31,984 nucleotides of DNA from a virus. Positions 6,637 to 16,390 of the stretch are shown one piece after another; position 1 is the stretch's first letter, and each line of letters begins with the position of its first letter. Made by a program: the position numbers and the translations under genes. The stretch covers positions 1-31,984 of the IMG/VR virus record IMGVR_UViG_3300006810_000019; one strand, 5' to 3'. The notes beneath the pieces were generated by a model that did no database searches, was not told where the DNA came from, and was given only the letters and a program-made list of their open reading frames with translations.

Positions 6637-9492
6637 TCACTCAGTATTTAACACCCGCTTGCGTAAATCGGGATATTCCATCAACACCGCATCGGTGCCA
6701 ATTTTCTTGTACGCTGATGCAACATTGCGTAGCTGTGTCAGCTTTTGATCATCTAGCGGCAACGACCTGTAGTCGCTGGAGTAAATCATCGTGTTCATCG
6801 CCTCAAGAAATGTGGGCTGGCCGGGCCGCTTTTTGTTCATCGCCTCAATCATGTAATTGTATTGATCCGCGTTTAGCAAAACCCCATCAATTTTTTTGCT
6901 TGGCATCGTAATGCCATCTCCGAGCCGCATCATTTCCCGATCAACCCCGGCATATTTTGCGTTAGTAATCCTGATTGGCGACCACATCTCATAGCCAGCG
7001 CCTGTACCTTGCGTCCGTTTTTCTCCCCACAAGTTGAGGGACGGTGGCACGCTATCGCTAAAAATTGGGTTGCGAGATTTTGCTTTTTGCAGCGCAGTGT
7101 AAAACCCCTGCATAAACACTGGCAACTCAGTAATCGGCACGCCAGCCAAATCACCAGCAGGCAGCATTGTGTTTGATGCGTATGGATCTACCTGACGCTC
7201 AATAGCTGCCCCCATTGACGACACTGTGGGAATAGCAGTCAACAATGCCGTTGTCGCTCTCTCAGACATATGTTTTTGCAGCTTGTTGAAAACAACTTCC
7301 CCATCAGTGCCGCTTAATATGCTGCCCAATTCTGCCGCGCCCTGTAGAAATGGCATTTCCATAGAGTAGTTATAAAGGCCCAAGCCAGCAGCGGTGGTAA
7401 GGCTTTCGAGAACATCGGCATCATCCTCATATTGAGCATAGTACGCAAAATCAGCAGACATAGCCAACATCCCAGAAAGCGGGTCAAGACGCGAATAAGT
7501 TATGCCTTTGTATGTGCCGTCCTCTTGACGCACATTAATCGTGTACGGCTTTAGCCCCAAACGATCCATAGCTTGCCGCGCCTGCGGATCTGTGGGGCCA
7601 GCGCCCATAATGATAACTTGGTTGCGCGGCCCAGAAAGCCCCGACGCCGTATAGGCAAAGGTCGCCATAATTCCGCTGCCAAGCGTGAGTTTGGCAAGAG
7701 CCATATCAGCCCTACGACCGCCAGCCCTTATGTCTGATATGAACTTGGGGTGAACCATAACCAGCGGCGTTCTAGCGCCAACTTGTTTTACGACATTAGT
7801 AGGCGTCTTAAAAAATGCTGTGCCAAATATCTTCACGGCTGGGTGTGACATAACTGGTTGCAGCTTTCCCATAAACCCATCTAAGTCGCCTTGGAACGTC
7901 AATTCACGCGCTGCCTCGCGTGCGGTTTCCACCACTGTTTCCGGCGGCTCGTTGAGGATGCGTGCGTGTTCTGCCGCTGCCAATTCATTTGCTTCATCTG
8001 CACTTTTCCCAGACAAGATTAGTTCATCATAAAGCGCAAGAGATCTTGTCAACGCTGCTTTTTTAACAGCGGCGCGAAATGCTATCCCCTTAAAGAACTC
8101 GTCTTCAGCAAGCAAGAAGCGGCCAGACATTCTAACAGAGGAACCGAGAATGTTTACGGCCCCAGCGCCATAGTTGCCTTCGCGGATTTGCTTGTAAATC
8201 TCTGTCACATCGCCAGTTGTGCCAATGGCGCGGCGATTTCTTACATCAATCTTTGACGTAAAGTCTGTGGCCTCTTCTTTAACAAAAGATTTTCCGGCAA
8301 CAATCAGAGCATCAAGAAAGCCAGCGCGTATGCTGTCAAGCTGGATTAATCCCTCACGCACATAAACGCGATCACGGTTCCCGGTAATTGCTGATCTGGC
8401 AGCGCCAATGCCACCAGCCACCATTTCTTCCACGCCTTTGTACATAGCAAACATACCGTTTCCGGCTACGTTTACAGCGTGCGTTGCGGGGCCGGAAAGA
8501 ATTGCATTGATATAAATCTCAGTGATGACATCAGCGCCCTTGCTCCACAAACTTTGCGTCATCTCAGGTCTAGCGGCGGCTGGCAGTGACAGGTACAACT
8601 CGCCTAAATGCTCAACGTCAACGCCTTCCTGCTCTAAAATCTTTAACAGTTCATCGCCGCGCCTTGTGTCCACGCCAATCTTTTGCGCTTGCTGCATTGC
8701 GTAAAGCAAGCGGCCAGCCTCACTGGTCGCGCCGGATAGGTTGGAATAAAGACTGAACTCTATAGTCATGTACTGTGCGGCATTTGCAAATAACTTTTTC
8801 CGCACCTCTGGATCATTAGCAATACGCGCCTCTTCAAACGCTTTAGTCGTTTGCCGTGTTAGGTCGCGTGCCAAGATTAATGCAGCAAGAACATCCTCAG
8901 CTGTCTCGCCACGGCCCGGCTCTCGCGTTAGCCACTTTTGCAAAACGCGGTCTGTGCCTTGCTGCTCTGCCAGTTCTAGCAGGCTGTCATAGTTTAGCGT
9001 GCCACGGCGAGCGCGCTCAAACAGATCGCTGTTAAGGGCCTTAACCTTCTCCATATACCCGGCCAAGTCAAAGTCGCCGGATGCAGTCATAATTGCCGGT
9101 AGGTTTAGACCGGCTGTATAGTCACCTTCAATAATGTCATCTAGCGCCTTGATGTCTGCTGGGTCAGCTTGGCGAATAACTGTAGCGCCGCCAATTTTTT
9201 GAATGTCCTGATCGGGGATGCCGGGTGTGATGCGCTTCTCAGCCTCTGCAACCCTCGTCTTAACCTTCCCAGCAACATCGCTCACGATCTTGCCGCCTGT
9301 TTGAATAATGTCACTCAGCGCGGCAACTTGCACCGGCTCATCGTCACCAATAGCGATAGGCTGGTATTCCTCAATGATCTCTATTGGCTGCGGGTCTGGT
9401 TGCGGCACTTCACCGGGCGCAACGGTAGACTGCATATCTAATGCAGCAGCCACCTGCATTTCATCAAGATCTTCTGTGATATCACGCGCCAT
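6637..9492 (-). CDS. Large internal virion / DNA-ejection protein
   Basis: The 951-aa protein occupies the place of T7 gp16, between the other internal virion proteins and the fibre. The N-terminal 110 residues are acidic and proline-rich with many IxE/PxP repeats. The rest is mainly helical, with characteristic patches DVITEIYINAILSGPATHAVNVAGN (about residues 320-344, given in part) and hydrophobic helices such as LTLGSGIMATFAYTASGLSG near 600. Such proteins are ejected with the DNA and build a channel across the envelope. No lytic transglycosylase motif (E-S-x-x-x) is evident near the N-terminus, unlike T7 gp16. The start has a strong ribosome-binding site (GGAGGAATAAACA). Specific function is inferred from order and size. 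Confidence 0.7.
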   Translation of the reverse strand: MARDITEDLDEMQVAAALDMQSTVAPGEVPQPDPQPIEIIEEYQPIAIGDDEPVQVAALSDIIQTGGKIVSDVAGKVKTRVAEAEKRITPGIPDQDIQKIGGATVIRQADPADIKALDDIIEGDYTAGLNLPAIMTASGDFDLAGYMEKVKALNSDLFERARRGTLNYDSLLELAEQQGTDRVLQKWLTREPGRGETAEDVLAALILARDLTRQTTKAFEEARIANDPEVRKKLFANAAQYMTIEFSLYSNLSGATSEAGRLLYAMQQAQKIGVDTRRGDELLKILEQEGVDVEHLGELYLSLPAAARPEMTQSLWSKGADVITEIYINAILSGPATHAVNVAGNGMFAMYKGVEEMVAGGIGAARSAITGNRDRVYVREGLIQLDSIRAGFLDALIVAGKSFVKEEATDFTSKIDVRNRRAIGTTGDVTEIYKQIREGNYGAGAVNILGSSVRMSGRFLLAEDEFFKGIAFRAAVKKAALTRSLALYDELILSGKSADEANELAAAEHARILNEPPETVVETAREAARELTFQGDLDGFMGKLQPVMSHPAVKIFGTAFFKTPTNVVKQVGARTPLVMVHPKFISDIRAGGRRADMALAKLTLGSGIMATFAYTASGLSGPRNQVIIMGAGPTDPQARQAMDRLGLKPYTINVRQEDGTYKGITYSRLDPLSGMLAMSADFAYYAQYEDDADVLESLTTAAGLGLYNYSMEMPFLQGAAELGSILSGTDGEVVFNKLQKHMSERATTALLTAIPTVSSMGAAIERQVDPYASNTMLPAGDLAGVPITELPVFMQGFYTALQKAKSRNPIFSDSVPPSLNLWGEKRTQGTGAGYEMWSPIRITNAKYAGVDREMMRLGDGITMPSKKIDGVLLNADQYNYMIEAMNKKRPGQPTFLEAMNTMIYSSDYRSLPLDDQKLTQLRNVASAYKKIGTDAVLMEYPDLRKRVLNTE

Positions 9493-9495
9493 TGT

Positions 9496-12021
9496 TTATT
9501 CCTCCAAGCCAAGAGCGCGGCGGCTCACAGGATCTAACGATTCGAGTTCAGATATTCCTCGTTGAAGGCTGGACCCCATACCTCGTCTATCATCTCCCAA
9601 GCCCCCTCGATTTGCTCCGGCGTCACTTGGTCCGCTTGGCCGTTGTTGTGCATCAAGGCCCGACCCAGTGCCTTGTCCAAGATTCCTTCTTGCGGTGGCG
9701 ACAACCCCAAGAGACGGTCCCCCAAGACTTCCGCTACCTTCTGCGATAAAGCGTTCAGTTGCTGTTGATCGAACATTTTCATTCCCCTTCCATTTCATGA
9801 TCACAAGGTCTGGATTGCCAAGACTCTCATCCCACCCTGACGCTCTCCATTGCCTTGTAACCTTTTTATAATTTTCTTCGCTACCACCAAACTCAGGGTC
9901 GCGCAAGAATTTTTCATTATATGGTATTCTATCAACCTCTTCAAATCCAAACTGAGCATAATAGTCTGGCAAAAAACCGTTTTTGTTTTTTGCTGTCGGC
10001 ACAGCGTATGCGTCAAGCGCAGTCGCGCCCTCTTGCAAAGCCTTTAGAATAGACGCGGAGCCAACGCCCTTGCCGACATTTCCGGCCTCGTTATTCATAA
10101 CGCCTACAATCGACACTTCATTTGGCGTTAGTTCTGGGCTTGTTGCGCCATACTTTTTCGCATAGTCAGTGTTTTTATTCAGGCCAAAATAAACTGATCC
10201 GGCTGTGTCGCCCTTACCCTGTCTGCCCAAAGCATAGAACACCAGTTCACCCGACTTGGCCTTTCGGTCAAGCTCTGACTTTGTGTAAGTGGACAGTGTG
10301 GCTGACATTGAGTTTTCCCTCACTGCCTTAATAATCTCAGCGGAGCCAAGACCATCCGGGTTTGGATTTGATTTAGGCCCAACAGGGTTTGTGGTCATGC
10401 GCCAATTGCCTTGCTTTACGTCTTGTAAAAGCAACGCCTGTCTCTTGCTCTTAACAAAGCCCGGCTTTGCTGTAGGTATTTTGGCAAGCCTCTCTGGCGT
10501 TAACTCTGCAACTGGCAATTGCATTGCTATTGATCTAGCCGCATTTGCCCTTGTGCTTCCACCAGCCAGCTTTTCGTTAATAGCCTTGTCAAAAATGTCG
10601 TCTGCCTTAACGCCAAATGGCACTTGTGCGACAGGGTCGCCGAACAATCCTATCGGATAGGATGGGTGGGCCACCCCGCCTTCTATTTCTCTGATGTCAA
10701 CTGGCGGCTTAGTCTTGTCAATTTTGACAAGCACAGAACCTTGGCCGATCTCATAGCCAGCCTCAGTCGGGTTGATTGTCTCTCTAATAAGCCGCCCTAT
10801 TGGCGGTGCGCCAAGCTCTTGATATGCGGCTTGGTCGAGCTTGTCGGCAATTGCGGCGCGGTACTCAAATGATTTGCTTTCCAAGTGCGCCAGACCTTCG
10901 GGGCTAAAAATGTCCGGTAAGTCGGGGAATGCTGGATCATTTGATAGCTTTTGTGCAATTGCTATTTTGTTTTCTGGAGTAATAAACCCCTCGTCTGCAT
11001 ATGCGTTTAATTGGCGGTGTAGAATGTTGGCAAAGTCTATGTTTGATCTGTGCGCCCTTGGCGACATAGTTGAGACAAGCATATAATCAGCACCACTGTT
11101 TTGGATGCGCTTTGCAATCTTAGGGTCAAGTGACGCAAACCCAAGCCCTTGGTCGCGTGAAGTCTTTAGCGTTCCATATCCAGACCCGCCCATAAGGGCG
11201 CGTCCTTTAATTGGTGCTTCTGAAAGACCTTCGTATGTGCGGCCAAAGTCAAGCATATCGGCTGGCACAAAAACTACTTTTTTACCAGCAATACTTTTAA
11301 GAGGGAACTCAGTAGATCCGACTGTTGGCAATTTTACTGCAACCTCTGTAAGAACTTCATTCGCAACCTTTCCACCATCCATCAGTTTCTGCCCGGCGAC
11401 AATAGCCTCATCAACAATGGCTGTCGGGTCAACATTTGCCCCAAGCATTGTGCCGGATGTGCGGTCTGCAATACGGCCCGGCGCACCAGCGGCATAGTCT
11501 GCGACAGCCTTACCGACAGCACCAGCCATCTTTGGCACAGCCTTGGCAACCGGCTTGACTGCTGCCGCCGCACCCGGCAACCCGGTCACTTCGCCAACCA
11601 ATGCTGCATCTTTAGCCAGAAACTTGTACGGCTCTGGGATGTCTAACGTATCGACAAAGTCAAAGAACGTCTGCCGCCAAGCCTCGGTGCCGTAGTTTTG
11701 CTGCAACCTATCAACCGCGTCTTGTGAAGCCGGGCCAGCGCCCATTGCAAGTAAATCAGGAATAAGGCCCATTATCCCAGCCCCTGCTCCTCCAGTCATG
11801 CCTAGTAAAGTAGAGCCACCAGCAGCAGCTACCTTTGCCGGGTCTCCTGTCACACCAAGTTCACGCATTGTCGGCGCATCTGCGCCAGTGTAAAAACCTT
11901 TTGGCTCTGGGATGGAAACTTCCGATCTAGTCAAGCCGTCATCGCCAACTACCGTCTGCAACTTTACGCCGTTCTCTAGCGCAAGCTGTGTGTTCATCAT
12001 CTCTCGCTCTAGCGCGTTCAT
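9496..12021 (-). CDS. Internal virion protein with C-terminal GNAT-like domain
   Basis: The 841-aa protein starts at an ATG overlapping the previous stop (TAATG). The N-terminal 200 residues hold glycine/alanine-rich hydrophobic stretches (STLLGMTGGAGAGIMGLI; VTGLPGAAAAVKPVAKAV) that could insert into membranes. The middle has a large polyvalent-protein style (SGYGTLKTSRDQG, DYMLVSTMSPRAHRS). Around 600-745 it resembles a GNAT acetyltransferase: NNEAGNVGKGVGSASILKAL for acyl-CoA binding, then LPDYYAQFGFEEV. The last ~95 residues become Gly/Ser/Arg-rich with AGA, CGA and GGG codons unusual for this genome, exactly where another frame (9534-9782) is open. It is probably packaged in the head and ejected. 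Confidence 0.7.
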   Translation of the reverse strand: MNALEREMMNTQLALENGVKLQTVVGDDGLTRSEVSIPEPKGFYTGADAPTMRELGVTGDPAKVAAAGGSTLLGMTGGAGAGIMGLIPDLLAMGAGPASQDAVDRLQQNYGTEAWRQTFFDFVDTLDIPEPYKFLAKDAALVGEVTGLPGAAAAVKPVAKAVPKMAGAVGKAVADYAAGAPGRIADRTSGTMLGANVDPTAIVDEAIVAGQKLMDGGKVANEVLTEVAVKLPTVGSTEFPLKSIAGKKVVFVPADMLDFGRTYEGLSEAPIKGRALMGGSGYGTLKTSRDQGLGFASLDPKIAKRIQNSGADYMLVSTMSPRAHRSNIDFANILHRQLNAYADEGFITPENKIAIAQKLSNDPAFPDLPDIFSPEGLAHLESKSFEYRAAIADKLDQAAYQELGAPPIGRLIRETINPTEAGYEIGQGSVLVKIDKTKPPVDIREIEGGVAHPSYPIGLFGDPVAQVPFGVKADDIFDKAINEKLAGGSTRANAARSIAMQLPVAELTPERLAKIPTAKPGFVKSKRQALLLQDVKQGNWRMTTNPVGPKSNPNPDGLGSAEIIKAVRENSMSATLSTYTKSELDRKAKSGELVFYALGRQGKGDTAGSVYFGLNKNTDYAKKYGATSPELTPNEVSIVGVMNNEAGNVGKGVGSASILKALQEGATALDAYAVPTAKNKNGFLPDYYAQFGFEEVDRIPYNEKFLRDPEFGGSEENYKKVTRQWRASGWDESLGNPDLVIMKWKGNENVRSTATERFIAEGSGSLGGPSLGVVATARRNLGQGTGSGLDAQQRPSGPSDAGANRGGLGDDRRGMGSSLQRGISELESLDPVSRRALGLEE
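9534..9782 (-). CDS. Candidate overlapping gene in the +1 frame
   Basis: An 82-codon frame lies wholly inside the C-terminal coding region of the 841-aa virion protein, shifted +1. It has two possible starts (ATG 9782 and ATG 9776) behind GGAAGGGGA. The protein is balanced and soluble-looking, MKMFDQQQLNALSQKVAEVL at the N-terminus, amphipathic helices, then TPEQIEGAWEMIDEVWG and NEEYLNSNR. Its arginine codons are CGT/CGG, as in neighbours. The overlapping frame uses AGA, AGG and CGA and encodes low-complexity G/S/R sequence. The small frame therefore looks like the constrained one. It could be an independent gene or reached by frameshift, or the longer frame could have overprinted an older gene. 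Confidence 0.45.
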   Translation of the reverse strand: MKMFDQQQLNALSQKVAEVLGDRLLGLSPPQEGILDKALGRALMHNNGQADQVTPEQIEGAWEMIDEVWGPAFNEEYLNSNR

Positions 12022-13730
12022 TACATATCCCCCAGAGCATTATTAATTTCTTTTATTCGAGCAATGGCATCCATCAATTTAAGGTGGTCATCAGCATAAG
12101 ATTGATTTGTTTGTTGGAGTGACGTTGATGCAGTAGCCACTGCACTAAGATCGCTTGTGTCTGAAATATCCAAGTCCTCTATGGCTATTTCATTGACAAT
12201 GGTTTCAAGCTCACTGCGCTCTTTCTTTAACAGTTTTTGCAAATTGCCCTTGGCAATAAATGTGTCGGCCAAAGCAATGCGATCAAGATTAGGGTCAATC
12301 TTTTCTGCGCGAATAAGCTCACTCTGGAATTGTGCCACAAACCTTAATGCCTCTGTGCGTTTTCCAGCGGCGTCAATAGTAAACAGCCCCGCATCCGGGA
12401 TGCCAAACGCGCCTCGCACCAGCTTCATTGCCTGCTGATGCTCAGTGTTGTTTTGAGACTGCAACGCATTGAAAAATGTGCCTGACGAGGTCTTGCTAAT
12501 TTTTCTGTTGACGATTGCGTCTAGGATAACACTTTCGGTCAACTCTCCGCGTGACGACAAAAGCTGCAAACTAAACACAGTTTCCTCATCATCGACAGCA
12601 GTGCTGTCAGTGTAGAACGCATCTCGGTAGGATTTTGCAACGCTGGCGTCCAGTGGGTTCAACAATGCGAACACACGATCTGCATCCATATGATTGCCAT
12701 TAATCAGCACTTTATTAAACTCACTAGAAAGGCGCTCAACTTCAGCCTTTCTGTCTCTTTCCTTGACTGTCTCTTGCTGTGATTGCCTTGTGTAGAAACC
12801 CGCCTCGGCCTCGCCAATCGCAACAAACGCGCTTCGCCTTTGATCGGCTGTCATCAGAGAGACTACATTTGCAACAGCCGGGTCAGTAATTTTTTTATCA
12901 AGCCACTGCTGCCGGTTTGCAATAGGATCTGTCAAAGCCCAATCGGAAACAATGCCAATCATTGCGCTGTCAACTTTTTGCTGGAAATCTCCTAAATACT
13001 GCGCCAGTTTTGCATCGTCATCAATGATATCACTTAGCTGCTCAATTCTATTTCTTTCGGATGTGATTAGAAACGAAATCTCATCTGCGCCCTTTGGGGC
13101 GGCAGTAAAAATTCTTTCCCCAATCCCCGCCACAACATTCTCCAACCCAATAGTAACATCAACTTCTGCCTGTTTTTTGGCAGCGTTTGACATAATTGTG
13201 CTGTGGGCCACAGCCGCGCTGTTACCAACGCTAGACAAAGATGCGCGAAACTGCGGCGCAGCCGCTGGCGAAATGTCATAAAGCGCCCCGCTGTAACCGT
13301 TAATGATGCCATCTATTTCTGACTGTAATTCAGATATTGGTGTAAAATCATTTTCTGCTTTTATACGCGCCGCTGATATTTCATTGCGTGCGGCAGTTTC
13401 TAAGTTCAAGCTAATTGTACGCATTGCAGCATCACGCGCTGCGCGGTCATACACTGTGCCAGTGCCGCCGGGCGTCAGTGCTTCGCGGCGCTCTTCAGTC
13501 TGAGCGTCCAAAAGTTGTTTTGCAGACGGCGCATTAGCCGCGCCATATTCAGCGCCTTCAATTCTGGCCTGCACCTCTGCCTCTCTAAACGCGGCGCTGG
13601 ACATCCTGTCTAACTGATCAGAAATAGTCGCAGCAACACGCGCCTGTGCGCGTGCTGTGCCAGCATAGTCAACTGTTGGCAGGCTGCTTATCTGTACGCC
13701 TAGTGGGCGATACTTAGGTAATTTAGCCAC
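12021..13730 (-). CDS. Internal virion protein, gp15-like
   Basis: The 569-aa protein is highly helical and rich in Ala, Glu, Gln and Arg. Coiled-coil-like stretches include ARAQARVAATISDQLDRM (about 26-43) and RDRKAEVERLSSEFNKVL (about 322-340). Position between a gp14-like and a gp16-like protein matches T7 gp15, the internal core protein that spans the periplasm during DNA entry. It starts at GTG 13730 behind GGAGGGCCAA. The N-terminal PLGVQISSLPTVDYAGTARA is a pattern I associate with podovirus internal virion proteins. No enzyme motif is visible. Function is inferred from gene order and composition. Confidence 0.65.
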   Translation of the reverse strand: MAKLPKYRPLGVQISSLPTVDYAGTARAQARVAATISDQLDRMSSAAFREAEVQARIEGAEYGAANAPSAKQLLDAQTEERREALTPGGTGTVYDRAARDAAMRTISLNLETAARNEISAARIKAENDFTPISELQSEIDGIINGYSGALYDISPAAAPQFRASLSSVGNSAAVAHSTIMSNAAKKQAEVDVTIGLENVVAGIGERIFTAAPKGADEISFLITSERNRIEQLSDIIDDDAKLAQYLGDFQQKVDSAMIGIVSDWALTDPIANRQQWLDKKITDPAVANVVSLMTADQRRSAFVAIGEAEAGFYTRQSQQETVKERDRKAEVERLSSEFNKVLINGNHMDADRVFALLNPLDASVAKSYRDAFYTDSTAVDDEETVFSLQLLSSRGELTESVILDAIVNRKISKTSSGTFFNALQSQNNTEHQQAMKLVRGAFGIPDAGLFTIDAAGKRTEALRFVAQFQSELIRAEKIDPNLDRIALADTFIAKGNLQKLLKKERSELETIVNEIAIEDLDISDTSDLSAVATASTSLQQTNQSYADDHLKLMDAIARIKEINNALGDM

Positions 13731-13739
13731 TTGGCCCTC

Positions 13740-14180
13740 CTATGCTATGCTGCTCTGCATCTGATAGCCGCGACCCAGACTGCCAATAGCAGAAGCAAAG
13801 CCAGCTTGGCGTGCTGCCGTAGCCTGCAATCCATATTGCTGCTCCTGCATCCTGCCGCCAGCCAGCGCAATAATTTCGCCATCTTGCAGCGTGTACAGTT
13901 CTTGTGCGCCCTTTGCCATTGCGTATTCACGCAACGCTTGGGCAGACCCGCTGAATGGATCAATGCCACCCATACCGGCTCTAGCTGTAATGCTGGCCGA
14001 GGTTTGCAAGATGTTGTCCAATACCGTGATTGCGTTCTGTTTGTATTTCAAGCTCTCCTGCTTGGCCTGCAACTTGGCGTAAGCGCCTTGCGCTGCTAAA
14101 CCACGCGCTTGTGTTTGCGCCGCCTGTAGCCCCATAAAAGCTGACGCCGCCATCAATGGCATTGCTGCACCCGCACCCAT
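13740..14180 (-). CDS. Internal virion protein, gp14-like
   Basis: The 146-aa protein is Ala/Gly/Gln-rich and helical: MGAGAAMPLMAASAFMGLQA, then QARGLAAQGAYAKLQAKQESLKYK, then ALREYAMAKGAQELYTLQDG. This composition and its place right after the tail-tube genes match T7 gp14-type proteins, which leave the virion first and insert into the outer membrane. I chose ATG 14180, two bases downstream of the upstream stop; the longer reading needs a TTG start inside the previous gene without a ribosome-binding site. The family assignment rests on position and style, not on a catalytic motif. Confidence 0.65.
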   Translation of the reverse strand: MGAGAAMPLMAASAFMGLQAAQTQARGLAAQGAYAKLQAKQESLKYKQNAITVLDNILQTSASITARAGMGGIDPFSGSAQALREYAMAKGAQELYTLQDGEIIALAGGRMQEQQYGLQATAARQAGFASAIGSLGRGYQMQSSIA

Positions 14181-14181
14181 A

Positions 14182-16389
14182 TTACTGCCCCACACTAACT
14201 TTATAATCGATGCCAAGCAGTGTCATTTTTAGTGGCACCTCTTGACCGATTGTGATTTGACCATCGTAAGTATAACCTAAAACGCCGTGTAATGTCTTGA
14301 TGCCGGTAAACTCACTGACAGCACTGCCGAACACATTCTCGCCAAACTTGCGAAATGGGATTTCCTTGCCATCAATCGTCATCGCTTGTGTTTCAAAGAT
14401 CTCAGCGTTGATTTCAAATATTCGCTTCTTAAACCCCTTTAGAGAGCCGCTGGACAGGTTTGGCTCAACCGGCAGTGTCTTTACCTCTGGAGTAAAGTTA
14501 AGCCCGACCTGATAGCTGCTAGACGCCGCTGTGGCGAATGTAATCGTGTATGGTGATCCGGGTACAGTTTGGTCAGGCTCAATAATTCCATCACGCACGA
14601 TGTTGACCGTTTTACCTTGCAGATGATCCATTGTCACCGAACTGGCGGCACCACCTGTTTTGGCGCTATCAAGCAGCGTATCTGCATCGAACAACTCCAC
14701 ATAGTAAACTGTTGCGCTGTTAACAGTACGCTTGACCACCGTATAGATGTCGTCAACGTCAACGCCAATGTTTAGGAACTCACCATCTGTTGTCCACTCT
14801 GTTGGCGCGATGACGTTCTGACTACGCAGTAACGTATAGCACGCAATACTGCCATCATCGCCATTGACGATCATTAACCTGTCGCCCTCGTCTGTAGATG
14901 TAGCAACACGCACTGCCATCTCTTCTGGGCTTTTGAGAAGGTGCGATGATAGCAACGAGATCTTGGCAGACGTATAGGCTTGCACAGTGTCGCTAAAGAC
15001 GAACTCTTGCAGCGCCTTACCTTGCCGCTGGATAAACAGTGTTGAGCCGTCCACGTTTTGCAACCGGATACCGGGCTTCATCCCAAACGCGGTTTGTTGC
15101 TTAACAATCAGGTTGGTTGGTGTGATAGGCTCATCTAAGGTTTGCGGCACATAAAACTCTGCGCCGGTTGTAAAGATCTGCAAATTGCGCCCAGAGTAAA
15201 TATCCACTACCGCATTAAATGTGCCGGTGTCCAAAGTGGCCTCAACGCCATCATCGGCCAATGCCTCACCGGGGTTAAAATTAAAGAAATCGGATACGCG
15301 AGAGCCAAACAATGTTGACGGCCTGCTTTTAGTCCCGCCAAAGAATAAACGGCCTTCGTGGAATGTAACTGAACGCGGATATCCCCTAGCCGCAGACCAC
15401 ACATCCTCATAGCCGTGTTCACTGTTCCAGCTTCCGGCAGCGATTGCGCTAGTATCGAAAAACGGTATATCGACAAAAGCCTTCATTTCTGTGGCGCTTA
15501 CAAATTCCACATACCTAGCCCGGCCAAAGCCACTGCTGACATTTGCATATTCATTGACAGCCGCTGAATTGAACGCTTTGACTTCGTAGTGGCTGGTCGC
15601 ATCCGGCGCTGTGTCCCACGCTGGAAAAACAGTAAGCACTTTTGTTGATCCAACGTAATCCTCAACATGACGCTTTTGCCCAGATCCTGTACCGCTTGTA
15701 AGCTCAATAAACATACCATTGGGCTGATCGTCAGCAGTAAAACTAGATGCTGATTTTAGCGTAATAGTGTCAGCGCCTCCGGCTTGGGCTACGCCTGTAT
15801 CTGTCGTAACTGATGACGCAGTTATTGTAATGTTGCCAGACACCGCTGACGGCGTGATTGTAAACTGTGGATTGTGAAAATCTATTGCATATGCAAAAGA
15901 CGGCACATGATCAAATTCAATAACGCTGGCAGTCCAAGTTGCATCTGTTGCACCGCGCACAATCTTGGTTGGCGGGAGATCCTCATGCACCACGATGACG
16001 GTGTCGGCAGACTGCACCCAATTCATCTCAGGCAGTATGGCCGATGTCAGGCTGGCTATGCTTAAAAAAGCATTCCCGGTGCCGTTGATGTTGGTGATCT
16101 GTGCGCCGTCCTTAAACACATACATTTTGCCCGGCGTGAACACCAGCATATAGCTGTCTGAAATGCTAAACTCAAACGACACCATCCGCACAGCCGTACC
16201 AGCGCCGCTGTCTAACGCGGCGACAAACTTAGTGCCATCACGCCGCTTTGCCCCGCCCTGCGGCTGAATGCTGACGTTCCTTGCTGTGGTTAATCCAGAC
16301 TTGTACTGTGCAATGTCAGTACGCGCACGCAGCTTTGGATCTAACTCACCGCTGGTGAAATCATTCTGGATCTGAATGATGCGGCTCAT
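14182..16389 (-). CDS. Tail tubular protein B (T7 gp12-like nozzle)
   Basis: The 735-aa protein forms the tail nozzle in T7-type podoviruses. Its N-terminus is diagnostic: NDFTSGELDPKLRARTDIAQYKSG, then ARNVSIQPQGGAKRRDGTKFVA (residues about 9-58), the conserved opening of gp12-like proteins. Further family-like stretches are HEGRLFFGGTKSRPSTLFGSR (near 343) and a beta-rich remainder. The ATG lies one base after the stop of tail tubular protein A, the usual adjacent pair, so the two are likely produced together and assemble sequentially at the portal. Confidence 0.93.
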   Translation of the reverse strand: MSRIIQIQNDFTSGELDPKLRARTDIAQYKSGLTTARNVSIQPQGGAKRRDGTKFVAALDSGAGTAVRMVSFEFSISDSYMLVFTPGKMYVFKDGAQITNINGTGNAFLSIASLTSAILPEMNWVQSADTVIVVHEDLPPTKIVRGATDATWTASVIEFDHVPSFAYAIDFHNPQFTITPSAVSGNITITASSVTTDTGVAQAGGADTITLKSASSFTADDQPNGMFIELTSGTGSGQKRHVEDYVGSTKVLTVFPAWDTAPDATSHYEVKAFNSAAVNEYANVSSGFGRARYVEFVSATEMKAFVDIPFFDTSAIAAGSWNSEHGYEDVWSAARGYPRSVTFHEGRLFFGGTKSRPSTLFGSRVSDFFNFNPGEALADDGVEATLDTGTFNAVVDIYSGRNLQIFTTGAEFYVPQTLDEPITPTNLIVKQQTAFGMKPGIRLQNVDGSTLFIQRQGKALQEFVFSDTVQAYTSAKISLLSSHLLKSPEEMAVRVATSTDEGDRLMIVNGDDGSIACYTLLRSQNVIAPTEWTTDGEFLNIGVDVDDIYTVVKRTVNSATVYYVELFDADTLLDSAKTGGAASSVTMDHLQGKTVNIVRDGIIEPDQTVPGSPYTITFATAASSSYQVGLNFTPEVKTLPVEPNLSSGSLKGFKKRIFEINAEIFETQAMTIDGKEIPFRKFGENVFGSAVSEFTGIKTLHGVLGYTYDGQITIGQEVPLKMTLLGIDYKVSVGQ

Positions 16390-16390
16390 G

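Noticed and set aside
9534-9560. tRNA-like GTTCGAATC-type match near 9534-9545
   Set aside because: No cloverleaf can be drawn around it, it lies inside coding sequence, and no tRNA was found elsewhere.
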